Origin: Escallonia rubra
Taxonomy: Eukaryota > Streptophyta > Magnoliopsida > Escalloniales > Escalloniaceae
Direction: 5' to 3'
Length of the DNA: 64,000 bases
NCBI GenBank assembly: GCA_033065855.1
Contig: JAVXUO010000799.1
Coordinates: forward strand, 186,001 to 250,000
Shown: positions 54,906-64,000 of the stretch, piece after piece
Position numbering within the stretch: the stretch's first letter is position 1
Layout of the letters: the number at the start of each line of letters is the position of its first letter
Translations under genes and position numbers: made by a program
Notes under the pieces: generated by a model
The model's input: the letters and a program-made list of their open reading frames with translations, nothing else
What the model was told of the DNA's origin: nothing
Database searches by the model: none

Positions 54906-57900
54906 ATGTCGATGCTCGTTGACTGCTCAACCTGCCGTACACCCCTACAGCTCCCGCCGGGGGCCCAGTCCATACGCTGCGCCTTGTGCCACGCCGTTAC
55001 TCTCATCGCACCCGACCCCCGCGGCCTCCAACAACCGACGCCGCCGCCGTACTCCGCCGCCGCCTACGGCCACTACCCGGCCCCGCCTCCGCCGTACAAC
55101 CACGCGCCCTCTACTGGCCATGGTCAGTACCCGCCGGCGGTGGCGGCGAGTCAGGCTCGGCCGCCGCCGGTCCACGGTGGAGGCGGACGGAAGAGGGCCG
55201 TGATCTGCGGGATATCGTACAGGAATACTCGGCATGAGTTAAAAGGTTGTATTAATGATGCCAAGTGCATGAAGCACTTGCTGGTCAAGCGGTTTAAGTT
55301 CCCTGAGTCCTCCATCCTCATGCTTACAGGTGAAAGTTCATCTCCTATTAATCTACTTTTTAAAGGAAAAGTTCCATTGTGAATTAAACTGTTTGCATAT
55401 CTGTTAGTCGGATCTAAATGTAACAAAGGTCTTGCATTGCTGCTTCATTCAATCTAAGGGGAGAGTCTTTGGGTGGGGTGGGTGTTCATCAGTAACCTCT
55501 CTATTATCGTATTATTGAATTCTATGCAACAGCCAGATTGCATACCTACATCCCAGTTTTGTATGTTATATCGACATTACGCCAATCTCTGATTGGAAAG
55601 TCGGAAATTCTTGCATTTCTCCCGAGCCAAATGTGATATACAGGAACTGCGGTGAGTAGCCTCGCAATCTTCTTAATGCGTATTTGAGTACATCAGGCCT
55701 GCGTAGAGAATTGGCACTCGAAAATAAACAACTTAGTATTGTGCCTATCCCCACATCTACCACAGGACATAAACACAGTTAAGGTCCATAGGACAGATTG
55801 TTTGCTCCCTAGCACTCAGCATCCCAAGTAGAAAGGAAGGAAAAATCCCGATAGCAGTTAAGGTCCAATTCTTCATCCATTTGAAGGGATTAGATAGGAG
55901 GGAAAGCACGTGGACTAGGTGATAAAGCAGGGGAGATTTTCAAGCGAATGGATGATTTATCTATACACACTAGCATCATCTGAACATCTGCATCATACAC
56001 AAGAGCTCCAAATGGTCCTTAAGGGGCCCAACGGGATGCAAGGAGTTCAGCGCAACCAAGTTTGGAGGACCTTACAAGTTTGATTCTTGACATATCTTTC
56101 TGCAGTGTCCTTCATTTTACATAAAGCTGTCTGATGGTCCGGGAGGAATCACTAGGAAGTATCCTCTTATGCTTTATGACTAAGGCTATTTGATCAACAC
56201 TCCATAGTGTTTCTCTTGTTGCATTAATCCACACGCCATTAGGCTTTGTTGACTCGCAACTAGATTCCCTACCCACTTTCTTAGATCATTATGAAATCAA
56301 GAAAAAGCAAGCATCAAGCATCATACGATAGAATGCATATTTTGGGTGAGGAGCATCAGTGCAGCTTTAGTTGCCAGAATCTTCTGTACTGTGTAGCAAG
56401 CTCGCTTGTTCGACACTGAAGATCATGGACAGAAGTATGCTTGTACAAATTAGGAAGCAAGGGGACACAATGAAAGATGAAAATCCAAGTTAAGATAACA
56501 ATAGGTTCAGTATAAAGTAGAATACATTTGGATGGAATCACTTTTAACAGATTGGGTATATCATCTGAGTAAATCTAACAGGATATTGTAACCTGTAACT
56601 TGCAGAAAGCAAATACGCAGATTCATCACTAGAGGAATCTAGTATAGTACTCATATCGATTCAAAAACAATAGTTCCAATGTAGAATGACGCTGCATCAC
56701 AAAGAAAGTGTTTGATTGCCTTTGCAACACTAGGTCCTAGCTTCTAAGCCGAAGAACTTCCTCAGTTCCTCGTTACAGCACTCGTATGGCTCAAGTACTT
56801 AAGATGAAATGATTAATCTTGAAGTGATAGATCTTTTCTATGACAAATAACAAGTTATAGCATTATTATTGATATGCTGACTACCAGCAGCACCCTTGTG
56901 TTTTTTGATATAAAATGCTAATCAGATTTTAGCTTTCTAATGTCTTTCCTCCTACCAACTTTAAATTTCAGAAGAAGAAACGGATCCATATAAGCGCCCA
57001 ACGAAACACAACATCAGAATGGCAATGTATTGGCTTGTGCAAGGTTGTCAGCCAGGAGACTCCCTTGTCTTCCATTATTCTGGTCATGGTTCACAACAAA
57101 GGAACTACACAGGAGATGAGGTTGACGGGTACGATGAGACGCTTTGTCCATTGGATTTCGAAACTCAAGGAATGATTGTTGATGATGAAATCAATGCAAC
57201 AATAGTTAAGCCTCTCCCTCGCGGAGTTAAGCTTCATGCAATCATAGATGCTTGTCACAGTGGCACTATGCTAGATTTACCATTTCTTTGTAGAATGGAC
57301 CGGTACGACATCTTTGGTTTTTCGCTGCTCAATATGTTACATGACCTATAACAGAAACCTCTACTTATGTGGAGAGGGTATAAGAGGAAACCTCAAGACT
57401 GTAGCCTCTTCAAATGTTTTCTCCTAAACGGTTGGTCAACTTTGTCTCAACCTCTTCTAAAATCGTATATTTATGTATTATGTAGGAGTGGCAAATACAA
57501 ATGGGAGGACCATCGTCCTCGATCAGGTGTATGGAAAGGAACAAGTGGCGGGGAAGCCATTTCTTTCAGTGGCTGTGATGATGATCAAACCTCTGCTGAT
57601 ACAGCTGTAAGGCTTTTATCATTCTACTAACTTCCTCCATGATCATTAAAGCCCAAATCGGAAAGCAAACAAACCAAGTTCTGTTTTATGTGAACAGGCT
57701 CTATCCAAGGTCACTTCTACAGGTGCAATGACCTATTCTTTCATCCAAGCAATTGAACGTGGACATGGAACTACATATGGGGATATGCTAAATTCGATGA
57801 GGTCCACTATCCGTAACACCGGCAACGATTTGGGCGGTGGCGTTGTAACATCTCTTCTCACTATGCTTCTGGCAGGGGGGAGCCTTGGTGGCGGGATGAG

Positions 57901-58539
57901 ACAGGTAAGCTTGTTTCTTCTAGGTTAGCCTGTTTATTTTAAAGCCTATGAAGCATGGACGTGAATACAGGACATGACTACAACATGGTACAGCACTTAG
58001 TATCAGTAAGTACCATAAGGTTGGCATTAAATCTCATCCATTACAAATGATCAAATATACTCTTTAAGATTTTACACACTCCACGCAGTCAATACCAATC
58101 TTCAAGTGCTCGCTGGATGGGTTTTGTAAACATCTTCTTGGCATAATCTCTTTTAGAAATGTGCATGTTATGTTGCATGTTGGAAAGTGAATCCATTATG
58201 AGTATTACGTACACATGATTTTATTTCTCTCTCCTTCCCACGCATATTGTTTCATAAAATTATCGCATGAAAACAATAACTTTGGTTTTAAAAGGATCTC
58301 CTAGAGGAGATCAGCTCGACGCAAAATGCACGAATGGAATCAGCCCCAGTTATGCTTTTAGAAGTTTTCTTCCAGATTCATTTATTTGCTTCTCTCATAA
58401 TGTCCTGGAATTCTGAAAGCTTCTGTTCAACGATAATTACAAGAATTTAAATTGAAGTTTGCCTTTTGTTTAACTGCAGGAACCACAATTAACTGCAAAT
58501 GAACCGTTTGATGTGTATACAAGGCCTTTCTCTCTATAA
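54906..58539 (+). CDS. MC1: Type I metacaspase with LSD1-type zinc finger (MC1-like)
   Basis: Five exons: 54906-55329, 56972-57302, 57486-57606, 57698-57904 and 58480-58539. The product is 380 residues. Arg/Lys-specific cysteine protease of the caspase-like C14 clan; plant MC1 promotes hypersensitive cell death and takes part in proteostasis in the cytosol. Seen: an LSD1 finger C7-x2-C10 ... C25-x2-C28 (CRTPLQLPPGA, CALC); a Pro-rich prodomain to about residue 95; RKRAVICGISY opening the p20 region; catalytic H180 in HYSGHGS; catalytic C236 in DACHSGT; and the p10 end with PRSGVWKGTSGGEA and EPQLTA. The start MSMLVDC has a second ATG two codons on. Introns are GT-AG; intron 1 is 1.6 kb and holds a LINE remnant. 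Gene intact. Confidence 0.94.
55560..55775 (-). pseudogene. LINE remnant in metacaspase intron 1
   Basis: On the minus strand one frame reads SCGRCGDRHNTKLFIFECQFS, a degraded zf-RVT zinc ribbon. Another frame reads VYHIWLGRNARIS, the usual segment before the LINE RNase H domain. A frameshift lies between them. Similar non-coding debris may extend to 56250. Confidence 0.65.
57905..58479 (+). other. Intron 4 of the metacaspase gene
   Basis: 575-bp AT-rich intron, GTAAGC donor and TGCAG acceptor. No feature recognised. Confidence 0.8.
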
Positions 58540-59001
58540 CAAGTAAAGCATCAGTACCTTTAGCTCATTACATATTTTTAGTACAATTATTGAGCGCTTG
58601 TGCAGTTGTTGCTAGAAAACCATCTTTATCACCGATTTAATATTCAATTTTCTGCTATGAGCTTGTAAATGTTCTTTTGTAATGACCGGTTATTCTTATA
58701 AATGGCTTTAAGCTCATTCAGTGTAGAATAATTCTTCGAAGTGATGACACTTATCATCTGTATCTGCTCTAGATCATTTTTTGTAAAATTATTTGCATGT
58801 TTAACTATGAAATTTGTTCCACTAATGCGCTTTTTCTGCAAATCATTTTCGAACAAAACAAATTCAACTTAGGTATAACAAATTCAGACATGCTTAAAAA
58901 ACAAAAAAAACATCAATCGAGTCCTCCATAAAGAGGTAATGAATCTAAATAAATACGGTTGAATCTAGCATCGAACCTCAAATTTAAGTGTACTTCTTTG
59001 A
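58540..59001. other. Convergent 3' intergenic region
   Basis: Lies between the 3' ends of the metacaspase (plus) and HMG-box gene (minus). AT-rich, with no gene; it would hold both 3' UTRs. Confidence 0.6.
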
Positions 59002-59830
59002 TCACCACCTGTGAAAGTTCTTTTTGGTTCTAACTGGCTTCATCAACAGCACGCATTGCCTCTTGTACCTGGCAAGATCCTTCACAGCCATATCTTCAAA
59101 CACCTGTGACAGAAAAATGGTATCAAATGAAAGAGAAAATATCGCTGGAGTACGTACTAAGAGAATATTTTCATGACCATACACAAACCTTTCTCTCACT
59201 ATGTGAAAGATTGCACCACATCTCACCCAATTTCTTGCTTCTTTCCCCAAATGAAGCACACTTCAGCACATCCCAAGTAGTCATCACAAAGAAACTATAA
59301 GAACTGCATGGCCTAATTGGAAAACGATGTCGTTTAAGTACCCTTTTCAACACATCATTCCTCTTCCTCTTTGTTCTCCTTACTTCTTTTCTCCATGGCT
59401 GGGAATTCCCAATACTCCGAGGAGGAAAGTATGTCACTGGAGATAAGACTCCACTTCTCAGCCTTGTCAAAATGGTGTCTTTCTCTGTCGAAATGCATTC
59501 TTGGGTGCCTGAAATCCAATCAATTGCGTGAGACACCGGGTCTTGATCCGGGTTCTGATGTCCCTCTTCGTGGGTTGTGATGGGAGTCATGTATGACGAA
59601 GAACTGGAAATGGTACAAGTTTGATTTTCTGGTGTGATTGCGGGGGGCAAGGATAACTGGTTTTCAGAACCATGTTTATTGTGGATGTTGAACTGAAGAG
59701 AGAACTGTACATTCTGAGCGTCTCCTTGGACTTGAATGGTGTCACCACTGAGAAAACCGGATAATTGGAGGGGAATGGAAGGGGAAGGAGTTGAGTTGTG
59801 TGTGATTTCCATTAGATGGTTGTCAGCCAT
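59002..59830 (-). CDS. HMG-box domain protein
   Basis: Two exons on the minus strand: from 59830 (or 59911) to 59189, and 59103-59002; GT-AG intron of 85 bp, phase 0. 247 residues from the ATG at 59830 (MADNHLMEI), or 274 from an in-frame ATG at 59911. The downstream start is preferred because a TATA-like AATAAATAAAT lies near 59930, too close to 59911. The C-terminal region has a basic stretch RRTKRKRND followed by one HMG box (RPCSSYSFFVMTTW, FGERSKKLGEMW, LSHSERK joined across the intron to VFEDMAVKDLARYKRQC). HMG boxes bind and bend DNA in the nucleus. The box is divergent: the usual acidic/proline opening is replaced by RPCSSYSFF. The N-terminal half is Ser/Thr/Pro-rich with no known domain. 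Confidence 0.82.
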
Positions 59831-59911
59831 TGAAGCGTAGGTAATATTTCCAAAGAAAATGTGAAGTTTGCAATTGGAGCAGAAACTGTATGAATGATTA
59901 ATTGTCTGCAA

Positions 59912-60280
59912 CGGGTTGTGAGAGAGAGGATTTATTTATTGCGACGTTTCCCTTTGCACCGTTTCACTTCACCTATGTTATTTTTTTATTTCAGTTTTTG
60001 AAAATTTCTTGTGGGATGTTTGAGTAAGGGAAGGGGAGGGGTTATCCCGTAAGGCAGGGTAAATTGCACTTTGGTCCTTTAAGTTTGAAATAAATGTGTA
60101 AATTGTATCTGTCTTTAGATTTGTTTCGAATTCGTCATCAATATGAGCAACATTATGGTCTTCCATCAAATCAATATGACTATATGAGCATGCCTCAAAC
60201 AATCAACCACCAAAGAATGGCTCTTTGTTTGGATCACTATATACCTAACTTTTCATGTCTCACTTTACTTTTTAATATAA
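59912..60280. other. Upstream region of the HMG-box gene
   Basis: No gene seen. A TATA-like element for the minus-strand gene is at about 59929-59940. Confidence 0.5.
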
Positions 60281-60282
60281 TA

Positions 60283-60575
60283 GTTCTTCTGTCCCTAATT
60301 GATTAATTATATTTTTTTTAGTTATACTAAAAAATTGATCACTTTTCAAATTAAAAAAAAAAAAATTCATATTTATCATTTATATATTTTTTTATTCTAT
60401 TTTTTCTCCACATTTTAATTATCCATTAACCTAATTTTCTCTCTTTTGACCAGCTTTCTTCCTTCCTTCTCTCCCTTTTCCTTCTTGGAGTAAAATAAGG
60501 CACTCATAAATTACAACTCATATTCTAAATAAGCATGTAAATCGAATATGATTAATTAATTGGGGACGGAGGGAG
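60283..60575. mobile_element. Stowaway MITE
   Basis: TA dinucleotides at 60281-60282 and 60576-60577 flank termini GTTCTTCTGTCCCTAATTG and the inverse of CTCCCTCCGTCCCCAATTA. This is the standard Tc1/mariner-type Stowaway end. AT-rich interior, no coding. Confidence 0.8.
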
Positions 60576-60669
60576 TACTTACCTTCCTTTAGTTTATTTG
60601 GAAAAGTCGAATGCAATTAGTTTTCAAACTCCACTTGGACCCAAGTTGCAGTCTTACACAAATACCCTC

Positions 60670-61104
60670 TGACATGGGTAAAAAATACCCATCAATGGGA
60701 AGGTGACACTTGTCATCACCAGATGGCACCAACACTGCTCCTTGATTTTTAGAGATGTGGGAGTGGCACTTGCCCACTTTTCCACTATCCCACTATCTCA
60801 TTATGAGCTATAATTGCCCATTAAAACCTGGTAACCTCCCAATAATGAGGAGAACTACCCATTATGTCAAGTAACCGACCTTTAATATATTCCTATAAAA
60901 TGGAAGTGAAGGGGAGGAAAAAGGTAAGTTCTGACTATCTATAATATTCTCAGCTATTCTCTCAAAATGACTTACTGACTTAGGCATCGGAGACTCTCCG
61001 CCGGAGCCCCCTCCGGGGTCCCGGCGTGTCACCGTTTGCTCGTGTTGTGCTTTGCAGGTCTCCTCGCGTGCTCGTTCGGTCCCGATCAATTTTTTGCCAC
61101 AACA
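60670..61104 (+). mobile_element. Solo LTR with TSD CCCTC
   Basis: CCCTC occurs at 60665-60669 and 61105-61109. The 435 bp between begins TGACATGGG and ends GCCACAACA. A TATA box CCTATAAAATGG lies at about 60892. The segment GACTTAGGCATCGGAGA and following GCCGG-rich stretch resemble 16650-16690 in the LTR at 16371, so the two belong to related families. No internal region present. Confidence 0.8.
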
Positions 61105-61154
61105 CCCTCACCAGTCACCATAAAAACACCACATACAAACCTAAGGATCGTCTC

Positions 61155-62245
61155 CCTCTTAACAGGAATCTCTGGAGAAGTAACTTCCTTGAAGATGACT
61201 TATGCCCTTTATGTAATGACCAACCTGAAGATATTGATCATGCTTTTTTCCTATGCCCGATGGTCCGTCCTATATGGTTTGGTATACCGCTTGGCATATG
61301 GACGACTGACCTTGGGTGTACGTTTCGAGAATGGCTCATTGCGTGGATTACACCTCATCCACCTTTTCGAAGATCATGGCTCAACATCATCTATTTTTTT
61401 ACTACTATCTGGTCCATATGGGTGCATCGAAACAACTTTGTTTTTCGCCAAACTCCGTTTAACCCTTTATCCATAATCCAACAAATACTTAGCCTTACAA
61501 ATTCAATATATCAATACAGCCAATGGCTTCCTAGTTCACCGAGAATTTTGCCTCAACCAAATTGCTCACCTAGTCGAGTGTGTACTCCCACATATACACC
61601 AAACACCCCTCTCTCTCTTCATTCGTCTCTTTGCTCCTGTCTTAACCCTAGCCAGACTCTTATGTATATCCAAACACATTTTGATTCTACTCGTTTACGA
61701 GTAGGCATTGGTGTCACATGCTTCAAAAATAACATCTGATGCGGCTCGGCCTCCTTCTCCGCAAGCGCATCAGATCGATATACTGCTTTATCACTTTGCC
61801 TGTTATCTACGTCTACTTGGGCTTTACATAGGAATTTCCATCATATAATTGTTCTAACGTCTTCTCAATTTCTTTTATCTCAGATGTCGGGATATGATGA
61901 TATCTATGACACCATGGCGCCGATTATCTATGACATGTGCCATCTTATGAATAAGTTTCATCAGTGTAATATTGCAAGGACAGCCCCAAATCGCTTGGTG
62001 GAAGCGCAATCCTTAGCTCTTTTTGCTTGTCAGACCTGAACGAAGGTATACCAAGACTGGGTCCTTGGTAGTACGTGAAGCTAATGTACTTTTGTTATTA
62101 TTATGGGGTATCTTAGTTTGCTTCTTTTGTTTAGTATCCTCGTTTGTGTACGTTATGTTGTATGGCCATATGGTATCTTGCATGGCACTTTGTAACTTTG
62201 GTTTATTTCAATGCAATTTTCTTATTATCAAAAAAAAAAAAAAAA
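61155..62245 (+). mobile_element. 5'-truncated LINE with poly(A) tail and 18-nt TSD
   Basis: AAACCTAAGGATCGTCTC at 61137-61154 and AAACCTAAGGATAGTCTC at 62246-62263 (17 of 18 identical) flank a segment ending in a run of about 18-19 A. The 5' part encodes the zf-RVT zinc ribbon of a plant LINE (DDLCPLCNDQPEDIDHAFF followed by CPMVRPIWFG), then an RNase H-like region up to 62036 (a stop at 61737 and others break it). Only about 1.1 kb of the element is present, as usual for 5'-truncated LINE insertions. Confidence 0.85.
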
Positions 62246-62263
62246 AAACCTAAGGATAGTCTC

Positions 62264-63049
62264 ACAGCCAAAACTAACAATTTCACACTAATCTCTTCCT
62301 CTTATTGCATTTGCCCCGGTTACGAACTGATCTAAGCCTTTATGGGTTGCCATTTTGTTAAAAGCTCACAACAATTCAGCCTGCATATTTCAATTTATAA
62401 TTCCAACGACCTCTGAAATAATAAATTCGAGGGCATTTTTTACGAATCTCTACCAAGGCACCTCCCTGAAAGGAATACTCGTGGGAATTCTTTACCTTAA
62501 AGCTTTAAACTTCAAACATGCTTGCCTCTATGCTTAAATACTTACCTTACTTCTCAGTTGCTGCAGCTCCTTAGATCACCGGACTCCAAAAACAGTGAAT
62601 TCATGCATGATATTTATTTTGCACTAAAGAAGTATCACGTCTTCCAGATATGCAAAAGAATAGCAGGCTGGACGAAAAATAGCTAAGGATAACGCAGAGA
62701 AACTTATGATATCAATATCAAGCGGGGTGCCTGAACAAGATATGCCTAAGACATCTAGGACTGATAGTCGTTTTTTGTTCCCATTATATAATATTGTTAT
62801 TGTCCTGCTTTCGTTCGATCTGGTTGTATAAACAGAATTCTTTTGATTTTCACGAACAAGTAGCATGTCTAAAAAACTAAAGAGAGTTTGATATAAAATT
62901 CTCCTTCTTAACCCAAAAAAGAACTCCTTCAATGTCTCTTGAACCCGGCCAGCGTGTAGCAAACCGGAACCCGGTTCGTTTCTAATGTTTTGATCTATCT
63001 CACTGGATTAGAATCGCTGCTGTCCTTCTGTTCATTCGCCTGCAAAGTG
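62264..63049. other. Upstream region of the RAF2/SDIRIP1-like gene
   Basis: No gene recognised. No clear TATA near the ATG at 63050; promoter and leader presumably lie here. Confidence 0.5.
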
Positions 63050-63421
63050 ATGGCCACCATAACCAGTCTGTGCTTCTCTCCTCTCTCTTCTCTGTTCAAA
63101 AATCCAACAGACAATAATCCCCTCTTCCTCACTAACAACTCTCCCCTCCTCTCAGTTTTTCTGACCACCCAGACTCAAAGATGCTCCACAAAAAGCCTTG
63201 CCATGGGCAGTAATGAAATGCTGGGTGATTTCGGGGCAAGAGACCCATTTCCTGCGGAGATAGAAAGCAACTTTGGGGATAAAGTTGGAAACCTTGACAC
63301 TGAGCACAAAATCCTTATCCCCAATATAGCTGCTCTATCTCTAGCCCAACAAGATTTCTTACCTGTATCACCTTCTCACCCGCCCCTGTCGGAAGAAGAG
63401 GCTCAGATGCTACTAAGAAAG
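63050..63421 (+). CDS. RAF2/SDIRIP1-like pterin-dehydratase-fold protein, exon 1 (gene continues past window)
   Basis: Exon 1 runs from an ATG giving MATITSLCFSPLSS to a GTCTGT donor at 63422: 124 codons, phase 0. It resembles Arabidopsis At5g51110, known as SDIRIP1 and as the RAF2 rubisco assembly factor. Seen: a Ser/Thr-rich chloroplast-transit-like N-terminus, then the hallmark FGARDPFPAEIESNFGDKV, the LDTEHKILIPN block, and the LSEEEAQMLLRKV that leads into the pterin-4a-carbinolamine-dehydratase-like domain. That domain must lie in exons beyond 64000. A longer frame from 62990 is open but its extra 20 residues are not transit-like. Function by family: assists Rubisco assembly in plastids and/or acts in ABA signalling. 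Confidence 0.85.
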
Positions 63422-64000
63422 GTCTGTACTTCAATACCCATATTCCACCATTTTGCATTCGAGTGTAAATTTTGCGCCTTTTGTTTTATGTTAGGATTTC
63501 CAATTATTGTATATTCTTGTGCTCAAGCTATGAACTTGGGAAACTGATAGACTCGTCATTAGAATAAACTGGCCGACCTTTGGTTAACATCTTTCTCATC
63601 ACGATAGTATGCTTCTCGGTGAATGGTAAATCATGAACTTCGAATTCGAGTGCTTAATAGAAGTTGACTTGATTTCAGTTCAACATTGAAGAGGGAGGAG
63701 GAATTCATAAATAGAGAAGGTGATTGAGAATTTTTGGGCGGATGAACTTTTGGATACTCTCCTCCTGGAAAAACGACTATTTTTTCTCCAAAAACTGCAT
63801 CTGCTTGTGCCTCCATTTTTTTGATTCGCATTCAATGCGGCTCCAAGCATATGGTTGTGCAGTTAGTTGAATGCTAGTAATGAGTAATTTTTTCATTCGC
63901 TGTTTCTTAATAACGGTGACCTTGTGGTTCATCATGCTATTGCTTTGGGTTTACATACGACTACTATTGTTCTACCTAGCTTTATGGCCCCTCATACACA
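63422..64000 (+). other. Intron 1 of the RAF2/SDIRIP1-like gene (partial)
   Basis: No exon with the expected VGW motif is visible before the window ends, so the remainder is taken as intron. Confidence 0.6.

Noticed and set aside
54709-55203. 164-codon frame overlapping the metacaspase start
   Set aside because: It is out of frame with the conserved metacaspase exon 1 and arises from its GC-rich, Pro-rich coding sequence.
1-64000. tRNA, rRNA and organellar DNA insertions
   Set aside because: No complete tRNA cloverleaf, rRNA or plastid/mitochondrial gene was recognised; the initiator-Met-like matches are retrotransposon primer sites.

Overview
This window is nuclear DNA from a flowering plant, most likely a eudicot. 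Its genes have GT-AG introns, it is AT-rich and dense with transposable elements, and its proteins are plant families: GT77-like glycosyltransferases, PPME1-like pectinesterases, a CK2 beta subunit, an LSD1-finger type I metacaspase, an HMG-box protein and a RAF2/SDIRIP1-like protein. The species cannot be fixed from the sequence alone. Products are named by recognising families and motifs; no database search was run.

Positions 1-39,500 hold a duplicated array of two unrelated cell-wall gene families. It contains three copies of a nucleotide-diphospho-sugar transferase gene: the last exon of copy A at 185-685, the complete three-exon copy B at 12598-15505, and the complete copy C on the minus strand at 36666-39031. 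It also contains four copies of a pectin methylesterase gene: pseudogene P1 (3460-8035), fragment P4 (11371-11886), intact P2 (21573-24239) and P3 (26220-34576, coding exons intact but intron 2 inflated by a retrotransposon). Promoters, introns and about 1.5 kb of downstream flank are shared between PME copies. Comparing copies therefore gives empty sites, which expose many insertions with exact boundaries and target-site duplications (TSDs).

Those insertions are: a 1.5-kb Mutator-like element (1156-2643), a 232-bp MITE (2923-3154), a MITE family present three times with 9-bp TSDs (7222, 11527, 39259), a 1.74-kb solo LTR in exon 1 of P1 (3711-5448), a nested composite of LTR, gypsy gag-protease and CACTA pieces upstream of P2 (16371-21280), and a 5.9-kb Ty1/copia element (27226-33161, minus) with apparently identical LTRs. 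The copia element has one in-frame stop just before the reverse transcriptase. Where a tRNA primer-binding site is expected it instead has a 16-nt perfect complement of its own LTR, and it has no clean 5-bp TSD.

Positions 39,500-64,000 are single-copy genic DNA: CK2 beta (42355-51419, with a 6-kb intron 4 containing a large inverted repeat), metacaspase type I (54906-58539), an HMG-box protein (59002-59830, minus) and the first exon of a RAF2/SDIRIP1-like plastid protein (63050-63421, continuing past the window). Between them lie LINE remnants, a Stowaway MITE, a solo LTR with TSD CCCTC (60670-61104) and a 5'-truncated LINE with a poly(A) tail and 18-nt TSD (61155-62245).

The PME and glycosyltransferase products would both act on cell-wall polysaccharides (apoplast and Golgi respectively). 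Their co-duplication may be hitchhiking rather than functional linkage. The other genes are ordinary housekeeping or regulatory genes with no evident link to the array.
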